The translations under genes and the position numbers were made by a program. Source: a virus. Taken from it: DNA of 45,406 nt. The notes under the pieces were generated by a model. That model worked only from the letters and a program-made list of their open reading frames with translations, searched no databases and was not told where the DNA came from. The stretch is from positions 1-45,406 of the IMG/VR virus record IMGVR_UViG_3300011244_000002. One strand, written 5' to 3'. This document shows positions 22,789-31,627 of this stretch, piece by piece (position 1 is the first letter of the stretch; every line of letters starts with the position of its first letter).

Positions 22789-23459
22789 GGCGGGGCGGCT
22801 TGGATGGCGCAGGCGACGAGATAATCTTCCCGGCAATCCACGTCCGTCCCCTCCCACGCCGCAACCGGGAACAGTTGCGGGCAACGCCCGAAAAAGTAGC
22901 CGTTGACGAGCATCTGCCGCCGGGGCTGGATGAAGATCGCCCCGTCCTGGAAGCGAATCTCCGGGAGCATCGACGCGGGCGGGTGCGGCCCCGTCCACGG
23001 ATCGTAGTTCAGCGGGTGCCCGCCGTCCCAGGCATGACGCCGAACGCACGTCACGGACATCAGGGAGTCGTAGCCGAACGCGGTGACCGCCGTGTACGCC
23101 CGCAGCGCCGCCTCGTACGTCTCCGCCCGAACCAGCGGGTTCGTCGGGTGTGCCCAGAGAATCACGTCGCCGTCACTGCCCCCCACCTTCTCCGCCATGT
23201 CGCGGATCATCTCGTTGGCGGTGCATCGTGACTCGTCACAGTGGTAGGCGTCCCGCCGAATTGCGTCCGCTCCGTAGCGCTCGCCTTCAGCCAGGATCTT
23301 CGGGCAGTCCGAACCGACGACGACGCGGGTAACGGAGGGGCACCGCCGGAGCGTGGCGACCTTGTGCCCGAGTAACGTTCGCCCGGCGAAAGGCAGCAGA
23401 GCCTTGCCGGGCAGGCGGACGCTCCCGGCACGCGCGACGACGATTGCCGTAACGCTCAC
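22779..23459 (-). CDS. Acylneuraminate cytidylyltransferase-like (CMP-sugar synthetase)
   Basis: 226 residues of the CTP_transf_3 family, which make CMP-activated sialic-acid-like or related sugars from CTP. Visible: nucleotide loop ARAGSVRLPGK (9-19), VVVGSD and AEGERYGADAIRRD (46-70), HPTNPL (104-109), DSLMSV (131-136) and DVDCREDY near the end (206-213), equivalent to the Mg-binding DIDxxxD segment. GTG start at 23459 overlaps the previous stop (GTGA). Embedded between the capsid and connector genes, it is presumably expressed late. The exact sugar cannot be read from sequence. Confidence 0.82.
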   Translation of the reverse strand: MSVTAIVVARAGSVRLPGKALLPFAGRTLLGHKVATLRRCPSVTRVVVGSDCPKILAEGERYGADAIRRDAYHCDESRCTANEMIRDMAEKVGGSDGDVILWAHPTNPLVRAETYEAALRAYTAVTAFGYDSLMSVTCVRRHAWDGGHPLNYDPWTGPHPPASMLPEIRFQDGAIFIQPRRQMLVNGYFFGRCPQLFPVAAWEGTDVDCREDYLVACAIQAAPPCV

Positions 23460-23851
23460 TTCGCGTCCTTGTCCTCGAACGCCCGCTCCGATTTGGCGGG
23501 AACCGGGCCGGTCTTCGGGTGCCGCTGACCGAACGCCTCGGCCACACGGGGCGGGTGCGCCGGCTTCGCCTTTTCCTTGGGGGTCGGCTCGGGCGCCGGC
23601 GGTGGCTTCGCCTCCTCTGCCGCCTTCGCGGCTTTGGCAGCTTCCGCCTCTTCGGTCTCCGCGTCGTTCATGGCGATGGAGGAATCGAGCTTCTCTTTCA
23701 TCAGCTCGGCCTTCTCCGCCTTGCGCGCGGCAAGCCACTCCTTCTGTTCCTGCTCACGCTGGCGCAGCATAAGCGTCGTCTGGCGGTCAAACTCCGCCGC
23801 CTTGTCGGCGAGCTGCTGGTAAGCAGCCCGCAGGTCTACTGCGGTGGGCAT
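23456..23851 (-). CDS. Coiled-coil protein downstream of the major capsid gene
   Basis: 131 residues: a long charged coiled coil (FDRQTTLMLRQREQEQKEWL, Ala/Glu/Lys runs) and a Pro/Lys-rich tail. AGAGG lies 6 nt before the ATG. The GTGA overlap couples it to the cytidylyltransferase gene. Possibly an assembly protein; family not recognised. Confidence 0.68.
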   Translation of the reverse strand: MPTAVDLRAAYQQLADKAAEFDRQTTLMLRQREQEQKEWLAARKAEKAELMKEKLDSSIAMNDAETEEAEAAKAAKAAEEAKPPPAPEPTPKEKAKPAHPPRVAEAFGQRHPKTGPVPAKSERAFEDKDAK

Positions 23852-23884
23852 GGTGGTCCTCTCGGTTGGAGGTGAAATCGTCGC

Positions 23885-23918
23885 GCCTGTAATCAATTGC
23901 ACTGAAATAATTACAGGC
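23885..23918 (-). promoter_or_regulatory. Hairpin after the major capsid gene
   Basis: GCCTGTAAT (23885-23893) pairs perfectly with ATTACAGGC (23910-23918) around a 16-nt AT-rich loop, just beyond the capsid stop. No T-run is present, so it may be an mRNA-processing or stabilising stem rather than a terminator. Confidence 0.5.
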
Positions 23919-23926
23919 CCGCCGCT

Positions 23927-24883
23927 TTACGACAGGGTGCCGCGGATAGCCGCGGGCCACCAGCCGTAACCGGCACCGCGAGAAGTGTTCACACCGAGTT
24001 TCACGGCGTGATTCTCGAAGTAGAACTCGGAGCCGATGCCGAGGTACTCGTACTCGATGCCCTGCTCTTCCTGGAGGATGAACGGCTTCAGCGGGCCATC
24101 CGTTCGGAAGAGAAACACCTTGTCGGTGGCGCTGGTCAGGCCCGGGATCATCTTGACCTCGTAGGTGAAGCCGGCGGATTTCATCCCGTTCAGCGGGTTG
24201 TCAATCAGCGTGCCCGACAGCAGGTTGGCGCTGACCGCCTGCACGGCCGCCTGGAACAGCGGGACCGTTGCGACCACGACGACGAAGTGCCGGGAGTTGC
24301 CGTTGATGTAACGCTGCTTGTCGTCCTTGAACGTCATCATGTAGGCGGTGAGGCCCAGGATGACCGCCGCCATCTCGGTAGGCGTCGGCGCCGTCGCCGT
24401 GGTCACGTCCAAGGCGGGGACCGCCGATGAAGTCACCAGGTTCAACTGCGTTCCGCTCTCGCCAAAAGAGTGCGTAGCGCTGAAGAACGCCGCCGCGTCG
24501 TAGCCGTTACCGTTGGCGTTGATGAGGTCAATCAGCAGGTCTTCCCACTGGTTGACGATCGTGCCATCGACGTAGCCGCCGATGTAGGTGGCCAGCATCC
24601 CCGACTTGTCGCGGTTCAGCATGGTCTGGGGAATGACCAGCGTGCTTTCGTACGGCCGGTTGCGGATGTCGTACGTGGCCTTTGCGACCACGTTCGCCTG
24701 ACGGGCGCCGATCCACTCGCGGAGCTTGGGGTATCCGCCGAACAGGCCGTACGACTCCACGGCCCGGTCGCTATTGGGGTTGTAGTAGCTGAGCATGTTG
24801 GCCCAGCTACCCTCGAAACGCTCTTCGTTCTGAGTCTTGAAGAGCCCGATCACGTTGCGATCATCGAATCCGGTGACTGCCAT
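23927..24883 (-). CDS. Major capsid protein, Mu gpT-like
   Basis: 318 residues forming the head lattice (HK97 fold expected). The segment ESYGLFGGYPKLREWIGARQ followed by ATYDIRNRPYESTLVIPQTM is characteristic of Mu-type head subunit gpT, and the end GAGYGWWPAAIRGTL fits a capsid C-terminus. GAGGA lies 7 nt before the ATG. Gene order (portal, protease, scaffold, decoration, capsid) is lambda-like, so this is a mix of lambda-like packaging and Mu-like capsid. Confidence 0.9.
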   Translation of the reverse strand: MAVTGFDDRNVIGLFKTQNEERFEGSWANMLSYYNPNSDRAVESYGLFGGYPKLREWIGARQANVVAKATYDIRNRPYESTLVIPQTMLNRDKSGMLATYIGGYVDGTIVNQWEDLLIDLINANGNGYDAAAFFSATHSFGESGTQLNLVTSSAVPALDVTTATAPTPTEMAAVILGLTAYMMTFKDDKQRYINGNSRHFVVVVATVPLFQAAVQAVSANLLSGTLIDNPLNGMKSAGFTYEVKMIPGLTSATDKVFLFRTDGPLKPFILQEEQGIEYEYLGIGSEFYFENHAVKLGVNTSRGAGYGWWPAAIRGTLS

Positions 24884-25022
24884 TGGGGTGTCCTCGTGTT
24901 TCTGGTTTGAGGAAGCACCCTCCGCAAAGGGGTGAGAATCGCAGGTAAAAAGTGGGGGAAGGGCGCCCTGCGGTGCGCCTCTTCGGGCCGGCTAGCTAGG
25001 CCGACCCTATCCCCGCGGATCA

Positions 25023-25457
25023 TCAGGCCTGGTCCTGAAGGAACTTGGCCTGGAAGTAGACCATGCACGTTGTGCCGGTGACCCAGCGGAGCACGCGGCC
25101 GATCGCGGTGTTTCCGGTGGCGGTGAGGGTGAAAACGTTGTCATCGCTCGCGTACACAATCTCGGAAACGTCCGCGGCGCTGGTGGCACCGACGACGGCG
25201 AGCTTCGCCACGCCGGTGCTCTTGACCTTGACCTTGATGGCCGAGGCGGCGTGCCCGGTGCCGGTGTTGTCAGCGTTCTCGGTGGCGAAGCCGAGGAACG
25301 GGTCGGCGGCGGCGAGCGGGCGGGCGAGCCCGGAAGCGTTGTCTCCGACGGCGGCGCCGTCGTAGATGATGTCGTTGTCGATCATCGGGATTTCGTTCAG
25401 CTTCTCATCGTGCCCGGTCTCGAAGATCCGGGGGGTATCGACTGCAAGGGTCGTCAT
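25023..25457 (-). CDS. Head decoration / cement protein
   Basis: 144 residues, small beta-rich, with GAAVGDNASGLARPLAAADP and FLGFATENADNTGTGHAASA, the usual pattern of capsid cement proteins (DUF2190 or gpD-like). AAGGA lies 8 nt before the ATG. It directly precedes the capsid gene. The 139-bp gap to that gene holds a short GGCGC/GCGCC stem and no gene. Confidence 0.82.
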   Translation of the reverse strand: MTTLAVDTPRIFETGHDEKLNEIPMIDNDIIYDGAAVGDNASGLARPLAAADPFLGFATENADNTGTGHAASAIKVKVKSTGVAKLAVVGATSAADVSEIVYASDDNVFTLTATGNTAIGRVLRWVTGTTCMVYFQAKFLQDQA

Positions 25458-25511
25458 TGGAATGTCCTTGTGTGAGGGGTGAAAAAGGGGACGGGCGGGG
25501 AAGCCGTTTAG

Positions 25512-25548
25512 CGGAGGTTTACAAAATAGCTGATTATGTAAACCTCCG
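25512..25548 (-). promoter_or_regulatory. Perfect 12-bp hairpin before the decoration gene
   Basis: CGGAGGTTTACA (25512-25523) and TGTAAACCTCCG (25537-25548) pair perfectly around a 13-nt loop, between the scaffold stop and the decoration gene. No T-run follows on either strand. Together with the hairpin at 23885-23918 it brackets the two most abundant head genes. Confidence 0.58.
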
Positions 25549-25552
25549 GCCG

Positions 25553-26314
25553 TTACCGGCGCGTCGTCGCGAACGACTTGACCTGCCCCGCGAGGTCGGC
25601 GGTGCGATAGCCAACGTACGTCTTCTCGTCGATGAAGGCGGTCTTGCAGCCGTCATGGTCGGCCGCCCATTCCGCCTTCGCTCGCGCCGTGTGGTCGGTC
25701 ATGCTCGCGAAGTCCGGGGCTTCCGCCTGCGGCTTGCTCGCCGACGCGGCTGTACGCACGGGGTTCGGGCTCTGCGTCTCCTGCGCCAGTTCCAGTTCCA
25801 GGCGGTCGGCCCGGGCCTTCTCCGCCTTCGCCACACCGCGGACGTGGGCCAGATACTTGTCCTTGGCGTCCTCCATCGACAGGTTTGCAGTCAGGTAGTC
25901 CATCGCCACCGCCTTGTCGCCGCCGGTCAGTGACAGCAGGGCGTTGGCGTCCGCACGCACCTTCGCGGGCGGCGTGGTCGCACCGGCCGCCGGGGGCTGG
26001 TCGGACGGGGCCGGCTCGGCGGGGGCTTCGGTCGTAGCGCCTTGAGCGGCAGCGATGCCCTGCTCGTATCCCGTGGTGTACTCCGGGTCTTTGGAGTCCA
26101 CGCCATCGGGCGGCGGGACAAGCTTCTTGTCCTTGGTGGCGAAGTAGCCGTCGTGAAATCCGACGCGGAACTCAGTAGTCGCGGTGCCGGCGCCTTCGGG
26201 GGGCGCATCGGACGCGGGTGCTTCCGCCGGCGGGTCGGCGACCTTGGGCGGGGCCTTCGGGGTCGCGGTGAGATTGCGCCGCGGCGCCGGGGGAGCGGTG
26301 GCAGTGTCTGCCAT
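25553..26314 (-). CDS. Capsid scaffold-like protein
   Basis: 253 residues. Pro/Ala-rich N-terminal half with FRVGFHDGYFATKDKKLVPP, a helical segment VRADANALLSLTGGDKAVAM, and a coiled coil with a basic end. It starts at ATG 26314 (GGAG 6 nt upstream). Placement between S49 protease and decoration gene is that of lambda Nu3-type scaffolds. Confidence 0.72.
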   Translation of the reverse strand: MADTATAPPAPRRNLTATPKAPPKVADPPAEAPASDAPPEGAGTATTEFRVGFHDGYFATKDKKLVPPPDGVDSKDPEYTTGYEQGIAAAQGATTEAPAEPAPSDQPPAAGATTPPAKVRADANALLSLTGGDKAVAMDYLTANLSMEDAKDKYLAHVRGVAKAEKARADRLELELAQETQSPNPVRTAASASKPQAEAPDFASMTDHTARAKAEWAADHDGCKTAFIDEKTYVGYRTADLAGQVKSFATTRR

Positions 26315-26353
26315 GTCAGTCTCCAAAATGAGAAATGGAAATGCGCCGCGGCC

Positions 26354-27229
26354 CTACGCTGGGCCGGCGGGTTCGGTGGTGTTCAAGTACGCATCAAGTC
26401 GAGCCAGGGCGGTTTCGACGGTGCCGACACCATCAGCTAAATCGAGGTCCACCGCCTGCCGGCCAATGTGGGCTCGCCCATCAGCGAGCGCCGCGGCAAC
26501 GCCCGGGTCCATCCCCCGGCCGCGGACAACAGCGGCGACGAACAGCTCGTGGAACGTCATGAGCTGCCGTCGCTCTTCTTCAATCAGCACGTCGGTTACT
26601 TTCCCGTCGGCGCCGAGGCCCTTGAACGGAGCCGTCGCCACGAGGGTTAGCTTGTAGCCTTCTTTTTCCTGGAGCCCCGTCGTGTCTTGCAAGACGCAGT
26701 ACGCCCCAATGTTGCCCATCACGCCGGTAGCGTTGAGAAAAACGCTATCGGCCTGACAGGCGAGCAGGTAGCCGCCAGAACAACAGATGTCCGGGCACCA
26801 CGCGACGACCGGCTTAACCGTGCGGAAGGCGTAAATCTCATCGGCGAGGTCGAACGTCCCCTCGACCGTACCGCCGGGGCTCTCGACGTGCAGGAGCATC
26901 GCCTTCACGTTGTCATCGTCACGGGCCTGCCGCACCGCACGCCGGGCCAGCACGGTAGACGTGCCGCCGAACATGGCGTCGAAGCTGGTGACGTACTTCG
27001 TGAGCGGGCCGCTAATCGTGATGAGGGCCACGCCGCCATCGAGCATGGTGTACAGCGGTTCGCCCGCGTCGGCTTCGTACTCGCCACCGCCTTCGGCCCG
27101 CGCCCGCGCCAGCTCGGCGAGGTCCACGCGCATCGCCATCTCGTACATCCGGCGGAAGTGCATGGGCTCGATGGCCCAGGCGCCGACGAGGGATTGGGGG
27201 CGGCAAGATTTACGCAGCGGCTTTTGCAT
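26354..27229 (-). CDS. S49-family prohead protease (SppA/lambda gpC-like)
   Basis: 291 residues. It cleaves scaffold and head proteins during maturation. The SppA-type core is plain: LLHVESPGGTVEGT (113-124), the nucleophile Ser151 in CCSGGYLLACQAD and TAPFKGLGADGK with the probable catalytic Lys203. The 20-bp overlap with the portal end suggests coupled translation. Capsid proteases fused to the scaffold occur in lambda; here the scaffold is a separate gene. Confidence 0.92.
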   Translation of the reverse strand: MQKPLRKSCRPQSLVGAWAIEPMHFRRMYEMAMRVDLAELARARAEGGGEYEADAGEPLYTMLDGGVALITISGPLTKYVTSFDAMFGGTSTVLARRAVRQARDDDNVKAMLLHVESPGGTVEGTFDLADEIYAFRTVKPVVAWCPDICCSGGYLLACQADSVFLNATGVMGNIGAYCVLQDTTGLQEKEGYKLTLVATAPFKGLGADGKVTDVLIEEERRQLMTFHELFVAAVVRGRGMDPGVAAALADGRAHIGRQAVDLDLADGVGTVETALARLDAYLNTTEPAGPA

Positions 27230-28784
27230 TGGGAGCAGTGTTCTCGTCTGGTGCAGCCGGGTCGGGCGGCGGGTTCATTCCGCTCGGATCAGTCGCCAGC
27301 CCGGCGGCGGTCAACATCTGCACGTCCTCGGCGTTGTCCTTCACCAGCGTTGCGAAGTCATACCCGTTGGCGGCGGCGAAGTTCCGCCGGCTATCCACGC
27401 ACAGGGCGATCGCCTGCGCCGCCGCGGTAATCTCCTTGGTCGGGTCGATCAGCGCCTTGTGATTCGGTATCCACTCGAACGCGTACCAGTCCGGCGGCTT
27501 CGGTGCGGTGATGAGCCCCGCCCGGCACCACTTACTGACAACCCATGCATAAATGCGGAAGAACGTGGCGGCAAAATCGTCTTGTTCGAGCACCGCGGTC
27601 ACATCGGACTGGTTCCGGGCCGCCCGCGCACTGCTGTAGCTGACGTGTTCAAAGTCCAGCAGCAATTGCTGGATTGTCAGTCCGAACCGCAAGCCGATGA
27701 ATCGCGACAGTGCCGTAATCGCTTGGGGGAAGTTCTGGCCCGGCTGCGTCGGCGAGAACCCGGTGACCGATTCACCTTCCGCAAGGTATCGAATCGTCAT
27801 GGGCTCGATGGTTGTCGTCGCCTGCTGGATGCCGGTGGCGCTGCTCGTCGTAGCCGCGTTCCTCAAATTGTCCATCGCGTTCTGCGGATTCTTCTTCGTC
27901 ACCAAGAGGGCGTGGCAGGCGCCCGCCCGCGCGGCCATGACGGTTGCCTCCAGATACCCCACGATCTGGTCGAACAGCGTCCAGGCGCCATTGAACGCCG
28001 ACACGCCGCGGATGCCGTTGTATAGCTCCGTCCGAGTGAGGTAGATGAAATCCTTCGCACGCACATACTGCCCCTCGGCGACGTCGTGCCCCCGCTCGTC
28101 CTCGATCTTTAGCCAGTACCCGGTGGCCTGATTGCTCGCGTTCAATTCAACGCCGTCGATGATCCTGTCGTCGCCGGTACGCCGCATGGGCGTATCGAGG
28201 AACTCGCTCTCAATCACCTGGAGCCGCGGGTGCCAGATGCCGTCACGTAGACGCTCCTGTGTGAGCAAAAGACCCGCGTCGCCGTCGCGAAGCTTGCCCC
28301 GGTAGAACAGCCGCTGAATCGCCCCGAACGTATGAGCGTGGCGGATGTCAGCGGTCTTTCCTTCCGTCCAGAGCTTCCACCGTGCCGCCACCTGCTCGTT
28401 GAACTCGGGACTGGAGCTGATCGGTCGGGCCCGGATGCCCGAGCCGATGACGTTTTCCGTTGCCCGGTCCAAAGCGGCACCGGCAAGCACGTTGTTTTTC
28501 TCCAGGCTTCGCGCCCGGTCCCGCATCGACCGGAAATCCTCACGCAACAGCCGCTCGCGGGTGCGGACGCTCGCCGTCGTGGTCGCCCATCCCGTATCAA
28601 CCCGCGTCGGTGCCGCTCCGCGGTAGGTCGCTCGCCGGGTTCCCGGTGTGGCGACAACCTCTTTGAGCATCTTGAGCTGCTCGCGGGCAACGAAGTTGCG
28701 TAGGCGCAGCTCGGCGGGCGTCTCTCCGGGCTGGAGATAGCGACTAGAGCCGGACTCGGTTTTTTGTTTGGGCGAACGGGCCAC
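27210..28784 (-). CDS. Portal protein, lambda gpB family
   Basis: 524 residues. It forms the dodecameric DNA channel at one capsid vertex. Family features include TRERLLREDFRSMRDRARSL near the start, LQVIESEFLDTPMR (about 162-175), YIRAKDFIYLTRTEL-type beta segment and LIDPTKEITAAAQAIALCVD. It lies between the gpW-like and protease genes in lambda order. Confidence 0.92.
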   Translation of the reverse strand: MARSPKQKTESGSSRYLQPGETPAELRLRNFVAREQLKMLKEVVATPGTRRATYRGAAPTRVDTGWATTTASVRTRERLLREDFRSMRDRARSLEKNNVLAGAALDRATENVIGSGIRARPISSSPEFNEQVAARWKLWTEGKTADIRHAHTFGAIQRLFYRGKLRDGDAGLLLTQERLRDGIWHPRLQVIESEFLDTPMRRTGDDRIIDGVELNASNQATGYWLKIEDERGHDVAEGQYVRAKDFIYLTRTELYNGIRGVSAFNGAWTLFDQIVGYLEATVMAARAGACHALLVTKKNPQNAMDNLRNAATTSSATGIQQATTTIEPMTIRYLAEGESVTGFSPTQPGQNFPQAITALSRFIGLRFGLTIQQLLLDFEHVSYSSARAARNQSDVTAVLEQDDFAATFFRIYAWVVSKWCRAGLITAPKPPDWYAFEWIPNHKALIDPTKEITAAAQAIALCVDSRRNFAAANGYDFATLVKDNAEDVQMLTAAGLATDPSGMNPPPDPAAPDENTAPNAKAAA

Positions 28785-28787
28785 GGG

Positions 28788-29024
28788 TTAGACCGGTCCT
28801 CCGAATGAGCCGAGCACGGTGTCACCGTTGTCCAGGCTCGCGTCCGCAACCTTGTCTTCCAGAATCGCCACCGTCTCCCAAAGCGCCTTCAGGTCCGCGC
28901 GCGTGAGGCTTCGCCCGCCAATGCCGTACGCCTGCCCGCCGGCAAGGATGTCGGCAATGGCCTTGCGCGTGAGCTTCAGTAGCTCCGCGTCGGTGAAAAC
29001 TTGTACGCCGGTGTCGATTGCCAT
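28788..29024 (-). CDS. gpW-like head-tail joining protein
   Basis: 78 residues: FTDAELLKLTRKAIADILAG and SLTRADLKALWETVAILED form the two-helix pattern of lambda gpW, which lets tails join filled heads. ATG 29024 has AGG about 8 nt upstream and lies at the TerL stop. Size and position match the family. Confidence 0.82.
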   Translation of the reverse strand: MAIDTGVQVFTDAELLKLTRKAIADILAGGQAYGIGGRSLTRADLKALWETVAILEDKVADASLDNGDTVLGSFGGPV

Positions 29025-29026
29025 AA

Positions 29027-31021
29027 TCAGTGCCTTCCCCGCCACCCATCAGCCCAACTTGACGACTCCGAGCGACGCCCGCCCCACGCTTCCTCCGCGG
29101 GTACAAGCGACGGCTCCGGCGCCGGGGGGGGCGGCGGTGCCTCAATGAGCCGCATACCAGCCGCGTGCCCCGCGACACACGCCAACGCTGTCGCGTCAAG
29201 CCAGTGGTTCGCGTCTCGGATCTGCAACCACGTCGAAATCATCCCGTCCCCCGCCCGGAACTCTTCCACCTGCTTCTCCGCCGTGAGGTGCTTGGCGTAT
29301 GACTGGTGCTGACCCGGCTTCTGTGCGGCGAAAACAGTCAGCCCGCCCGGCTTGCCAAGCGGCGCCAGCAGCCGGGCGTGCAACCAGCCCTTCCAATGGT
29401 CCGCGTTAACCTCAACGTACCGGTGCCCATCCGCCAGCTTCACTAGGTTGTAGTGGTCGCCTACGCCCACGACCTTCGATCCGGTCTGCCGCTTGTACTG
29501 CCCGTCGTGGCGCTGCCCGGCACCGAATCCGCGTGAAGCGAAGTACTCGGCGCCTGACTCGTCGGCAAAGCGATACACCGCCTGCTCCTGCCAGCCCGCG
29601 TCAATGAACACCAGGGCGGGAACTTTCTTCACGCCACCCAGCGGCCAGCCCTCTTTGATCTTGTCCCGCCACTCCCGCAGGGCGACGAGCACCGCCTCCT
29701 CAATCCCCATGTGGTCGCTGGGGACCTCGGCCACCGAGTAGTCGATGACGTGCGGCGTCGCCCCCGGCAGCCACGCTACCGCGGCCCAGTGGCACAGGCG
29801 CTTGCCGACGTCGCAACCCACCGTAACGGCTATCGTGCCGGGCGGGCAGATGCCGCGGGGCCACGCTTCCGGTGCCCGGCTGGCAATCACGCCGGGGTCA
29901 AGCGCGAACACGTCTGACGCAGCCGGCTTCGTGGGCAACACCCAATGCCGCTGCCGTAGTTCCGTCTCCGCCGCGTCCTCATCCGCCGCCCGCTGCGCCT
30001 TCCATTCCTCCGCGGCGACCACCGCCAGCCGCCGCGGATTGATAACCGTGTTCACCGCCGTCCACCGATAGCCCAGCGTGTCGGTTCCCGGCAGCGGGCC
30101 GCTCACCGTTCCATCAGCGTTCACCGTCTGGCCCCGGTGAACCACCACCGCGGCGTAGTTGGCGTCGATGCGTTGCTGATTCGTCCAGAGCCCCCCGCAA
30201 GCGGGGCAGGCTATCGCGGCCTTCTCTGCCGCCTCCGTGCTGGTCGCCGCGTCCTGCCACCCTGAGAGGTGCTCGCGTTCGGGCGTGACGTATGCCTTGC
30301 AGTGCGGGCACGGCAGGGCGAGCCGGCTTTGCGTGCCCTGCTGGTACTCGCTCCACGTCCGGCCCGTCTCAGTCGTCGGCGTACACTCGGCGATCAGTTG
30401 TTCTTCACCACCAGCGAACGCCAACAGGCGCCGTTCGAGCTGAGAAAACTTGTCGCCCTCCCGCGACTTCGCGCCGACCTTGTCGAACCCATCCGCCTCA
30501 GTCACCAGGAGATTCTTGCTGGTGAACGATGACCGGGCCTGGTCCCCGCCGCCGGCGGTCATGAACCTCAGTGCCGCCCCGTTCCGAAAGCGGTACAAAA
30601 TCGACTCGCCTTCCTTGCTCCCGCCCCCGTACGACGGCATCAAGCTCTTGTACCGGCTGGAGTCGATGATCGGTTTCAGGTCGAGCTGCCACTTGTCCCG
30701 CACCAAGTCGAGATTGGGGACACCTAGGATAACCGTCTCTTTCCGCTCGAACAGGAAATACAACGTCGGGATGACGAACCCGTAAAGGCTCTTGCCGTCC
30801 TGGTTGTTCGCGGTCAGGAACGCCCGGCGCCACCGACCACTGTAAAGCTCCCTAAGCCACAGCCGACCGGCGGGATGGCGATCGCCCCGGAACCTTCGGC
30901 CCGCGAACCGCCCCGTCGGCAGAATGATCTCGTCTTCCGCGAACTGCTCGAACGTGCGGAGCCGCGACGTCTTCAGTGCCGCCGCCAAGCCCTGAATCAG
31001 TACCGTTTCTGACTTCGCCAA
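29027..31021 (-). CDS. Terminase large subunit, lambda gpA family
   Basis: 664 residues from TTG 31021, which has GGAAG 6 nt upstream. It pumps and cuts DNA during packaging. Seen: ATPase loop TANNQDGKS (about 69-77), Walker-B-like NLLVTEADGFD, a zinc ribbon (CPHC ... CPACGG), the nuclease acidic VTVGCDVGK and FIDAGWQ strands, and the gpA-type NHWLDATALAC end. A longer frame upstream to 31141 is Arg-rich and lies inside TerS. The gpA family implies cohesive-end packaging. Confidence 0.94.
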   Translation of the reverse strand: MAKSETVLIQGLAAALKTSRLRTFEQFAEDEIILPTGRFAGRRFRGDRHPAGRLWLRELYSGRWRRAFLTANNQDGKSLYGFVIPTLYFLFERKETVILGVPNLDLVRDKWQLDLKPIIDSSRYKSLMPSYGGGSKEGESILYRFRNGAALRFMTAGGGDQARSSFTSKNLLVTEADGFDKVGAKSREGDKFSQLERRLLAFAGGEEQLIAECTPTTETGRTWSEYQQGTQSRLALPCPHCKAYVTPEREHLSGWQDAATSTEAAEKAAIACPACGGLWTNQQRIDANYAAVVVHRGQTVNADGTVSGPLPGTDTLGYRWTAVNTVINPRRLAVVAAEEWKAQRAADEDAAETELRQRHWVLPTKPAASDVFALDPGVIASRAPEAWPRGICPPGTIAVTVGCDVGKRLCHWAAVAWLPGATPHVIDYSVAEVPSDHMGIEEAVLVALREWRDKIKEGWPLGGVKKVPALVFIDAGWQEQAVYRFADESGAEYFASRGFGAGQRHDGQYKRQTGSKVVGVGDHYNLVKLADGHRYVEVNADHWKGWLHARLLAPLGKPGGLTVFAAQKPGQHQSYAKHLTAEKQVEEFRAGDGMISTWLQIRDANHWLDATALACVAGHAAGMRLIEAPPPPPAPEPSLVPAEEAWGGRRSESSSWADGWRGRH

Positions 31022-31511
31022 GCGTCTCTTCCAACGCACGAAGGGCCGCGGCCTCAAACTCCGCCACGCCCTCGTTGTAAATGTCCGCGGCTTCGTTCCC
31101 CGCCAGCAGCGACAGCCGATCCCCGGCCGCCCGCATGGCACCTACTCCCGCCAGAACCGCCGCCCGGATCGCCTCGCCCTTCACCAAACCCCGCTCCCGC
31201 TCGGCGATGTCCATCTCAACCATCGTCGCCCGCCCCAGGCGGTAGCGCTCAAGAGCCGGGGAGGTGCCGCCGGCCATCAGCGGGTCATCCGGGGTGGGGG
31301 AAGCCTGCCCGAGCTTGTGGGCCACCCATGCGTCGATGGCCGCGCGGCACTTAACCTTGACGCCCAGCTTGCCGGCACCGCGAATTGCATCACTCGGCAG
31401 AAGAGGCCGAACCGTGGCGGCAAACCCTTGAGGCGTTACGCCAAAAGCTTGAGCCATCAAATCGAGCGAAAACCATCCTTTATCGGGATTGGCCACAACG
31501 TTCCCAAGCAA
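30852..31511 (-). CDS. Terminase small subunit, Nu1-like
   Basis: 219 residues as read. An N-terminal winged HTH (WFSLDLMAQAFGVTPQGFAA) binds packaging sites; a helical part (IAERERGLVKGEAIRAAVLA, SLLAGNEAADIYNEG) precedes an out-of-character Arg/Pro-rich tail of about 56 residues that overlaps the TerL start by 170 bp. No good ribosome site marks TTG 31511; GTG 31496 and ATG 31457 are alternatives. The 116-bp gap upstream (31512-31627) is the only break before the packaging operon and may hold its promoter, though none is clear. Confidence 0.82.
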   Translation of the reverse strand: MLGNVVANPDKGWFSLDLMAQAFGVTPQGFAATVRPLLPSDAIRGAGKLGVKVKCRAAIDAWVAHKLGQASPTPDDPLMAGGTSPALERYRLGRATMVEMDIAERERGLVKGEAIRAAVLAGVGAMRAAGDRLSLLAGNEAADIYNEGVAEFEAAALRALEETLGEVRNGTDSGLGGGTEDVAAPHVRAVRGRRDHSADGAVRGPKVPGRSPSRRSAVA

Positions 31512-31627
31512 TCAAATCGAACAATCGCCATAATATGGGCGAAAGTTTTCAGCCCGCCGTAGACCCGCGTTAGCCCCCGGCCCCGTTAAAAGTACCTTTT
31601 ATTGCGATTGTCATAAGTGCTTGTACT

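Noticed and set aside
31022-31141. Longer N-terminus for the terminase large subunit
   Set aside because: The extra 40 residues are Arg-rich and lie inside the small-subunit gene; TTG 31021 has a good ribosome site.
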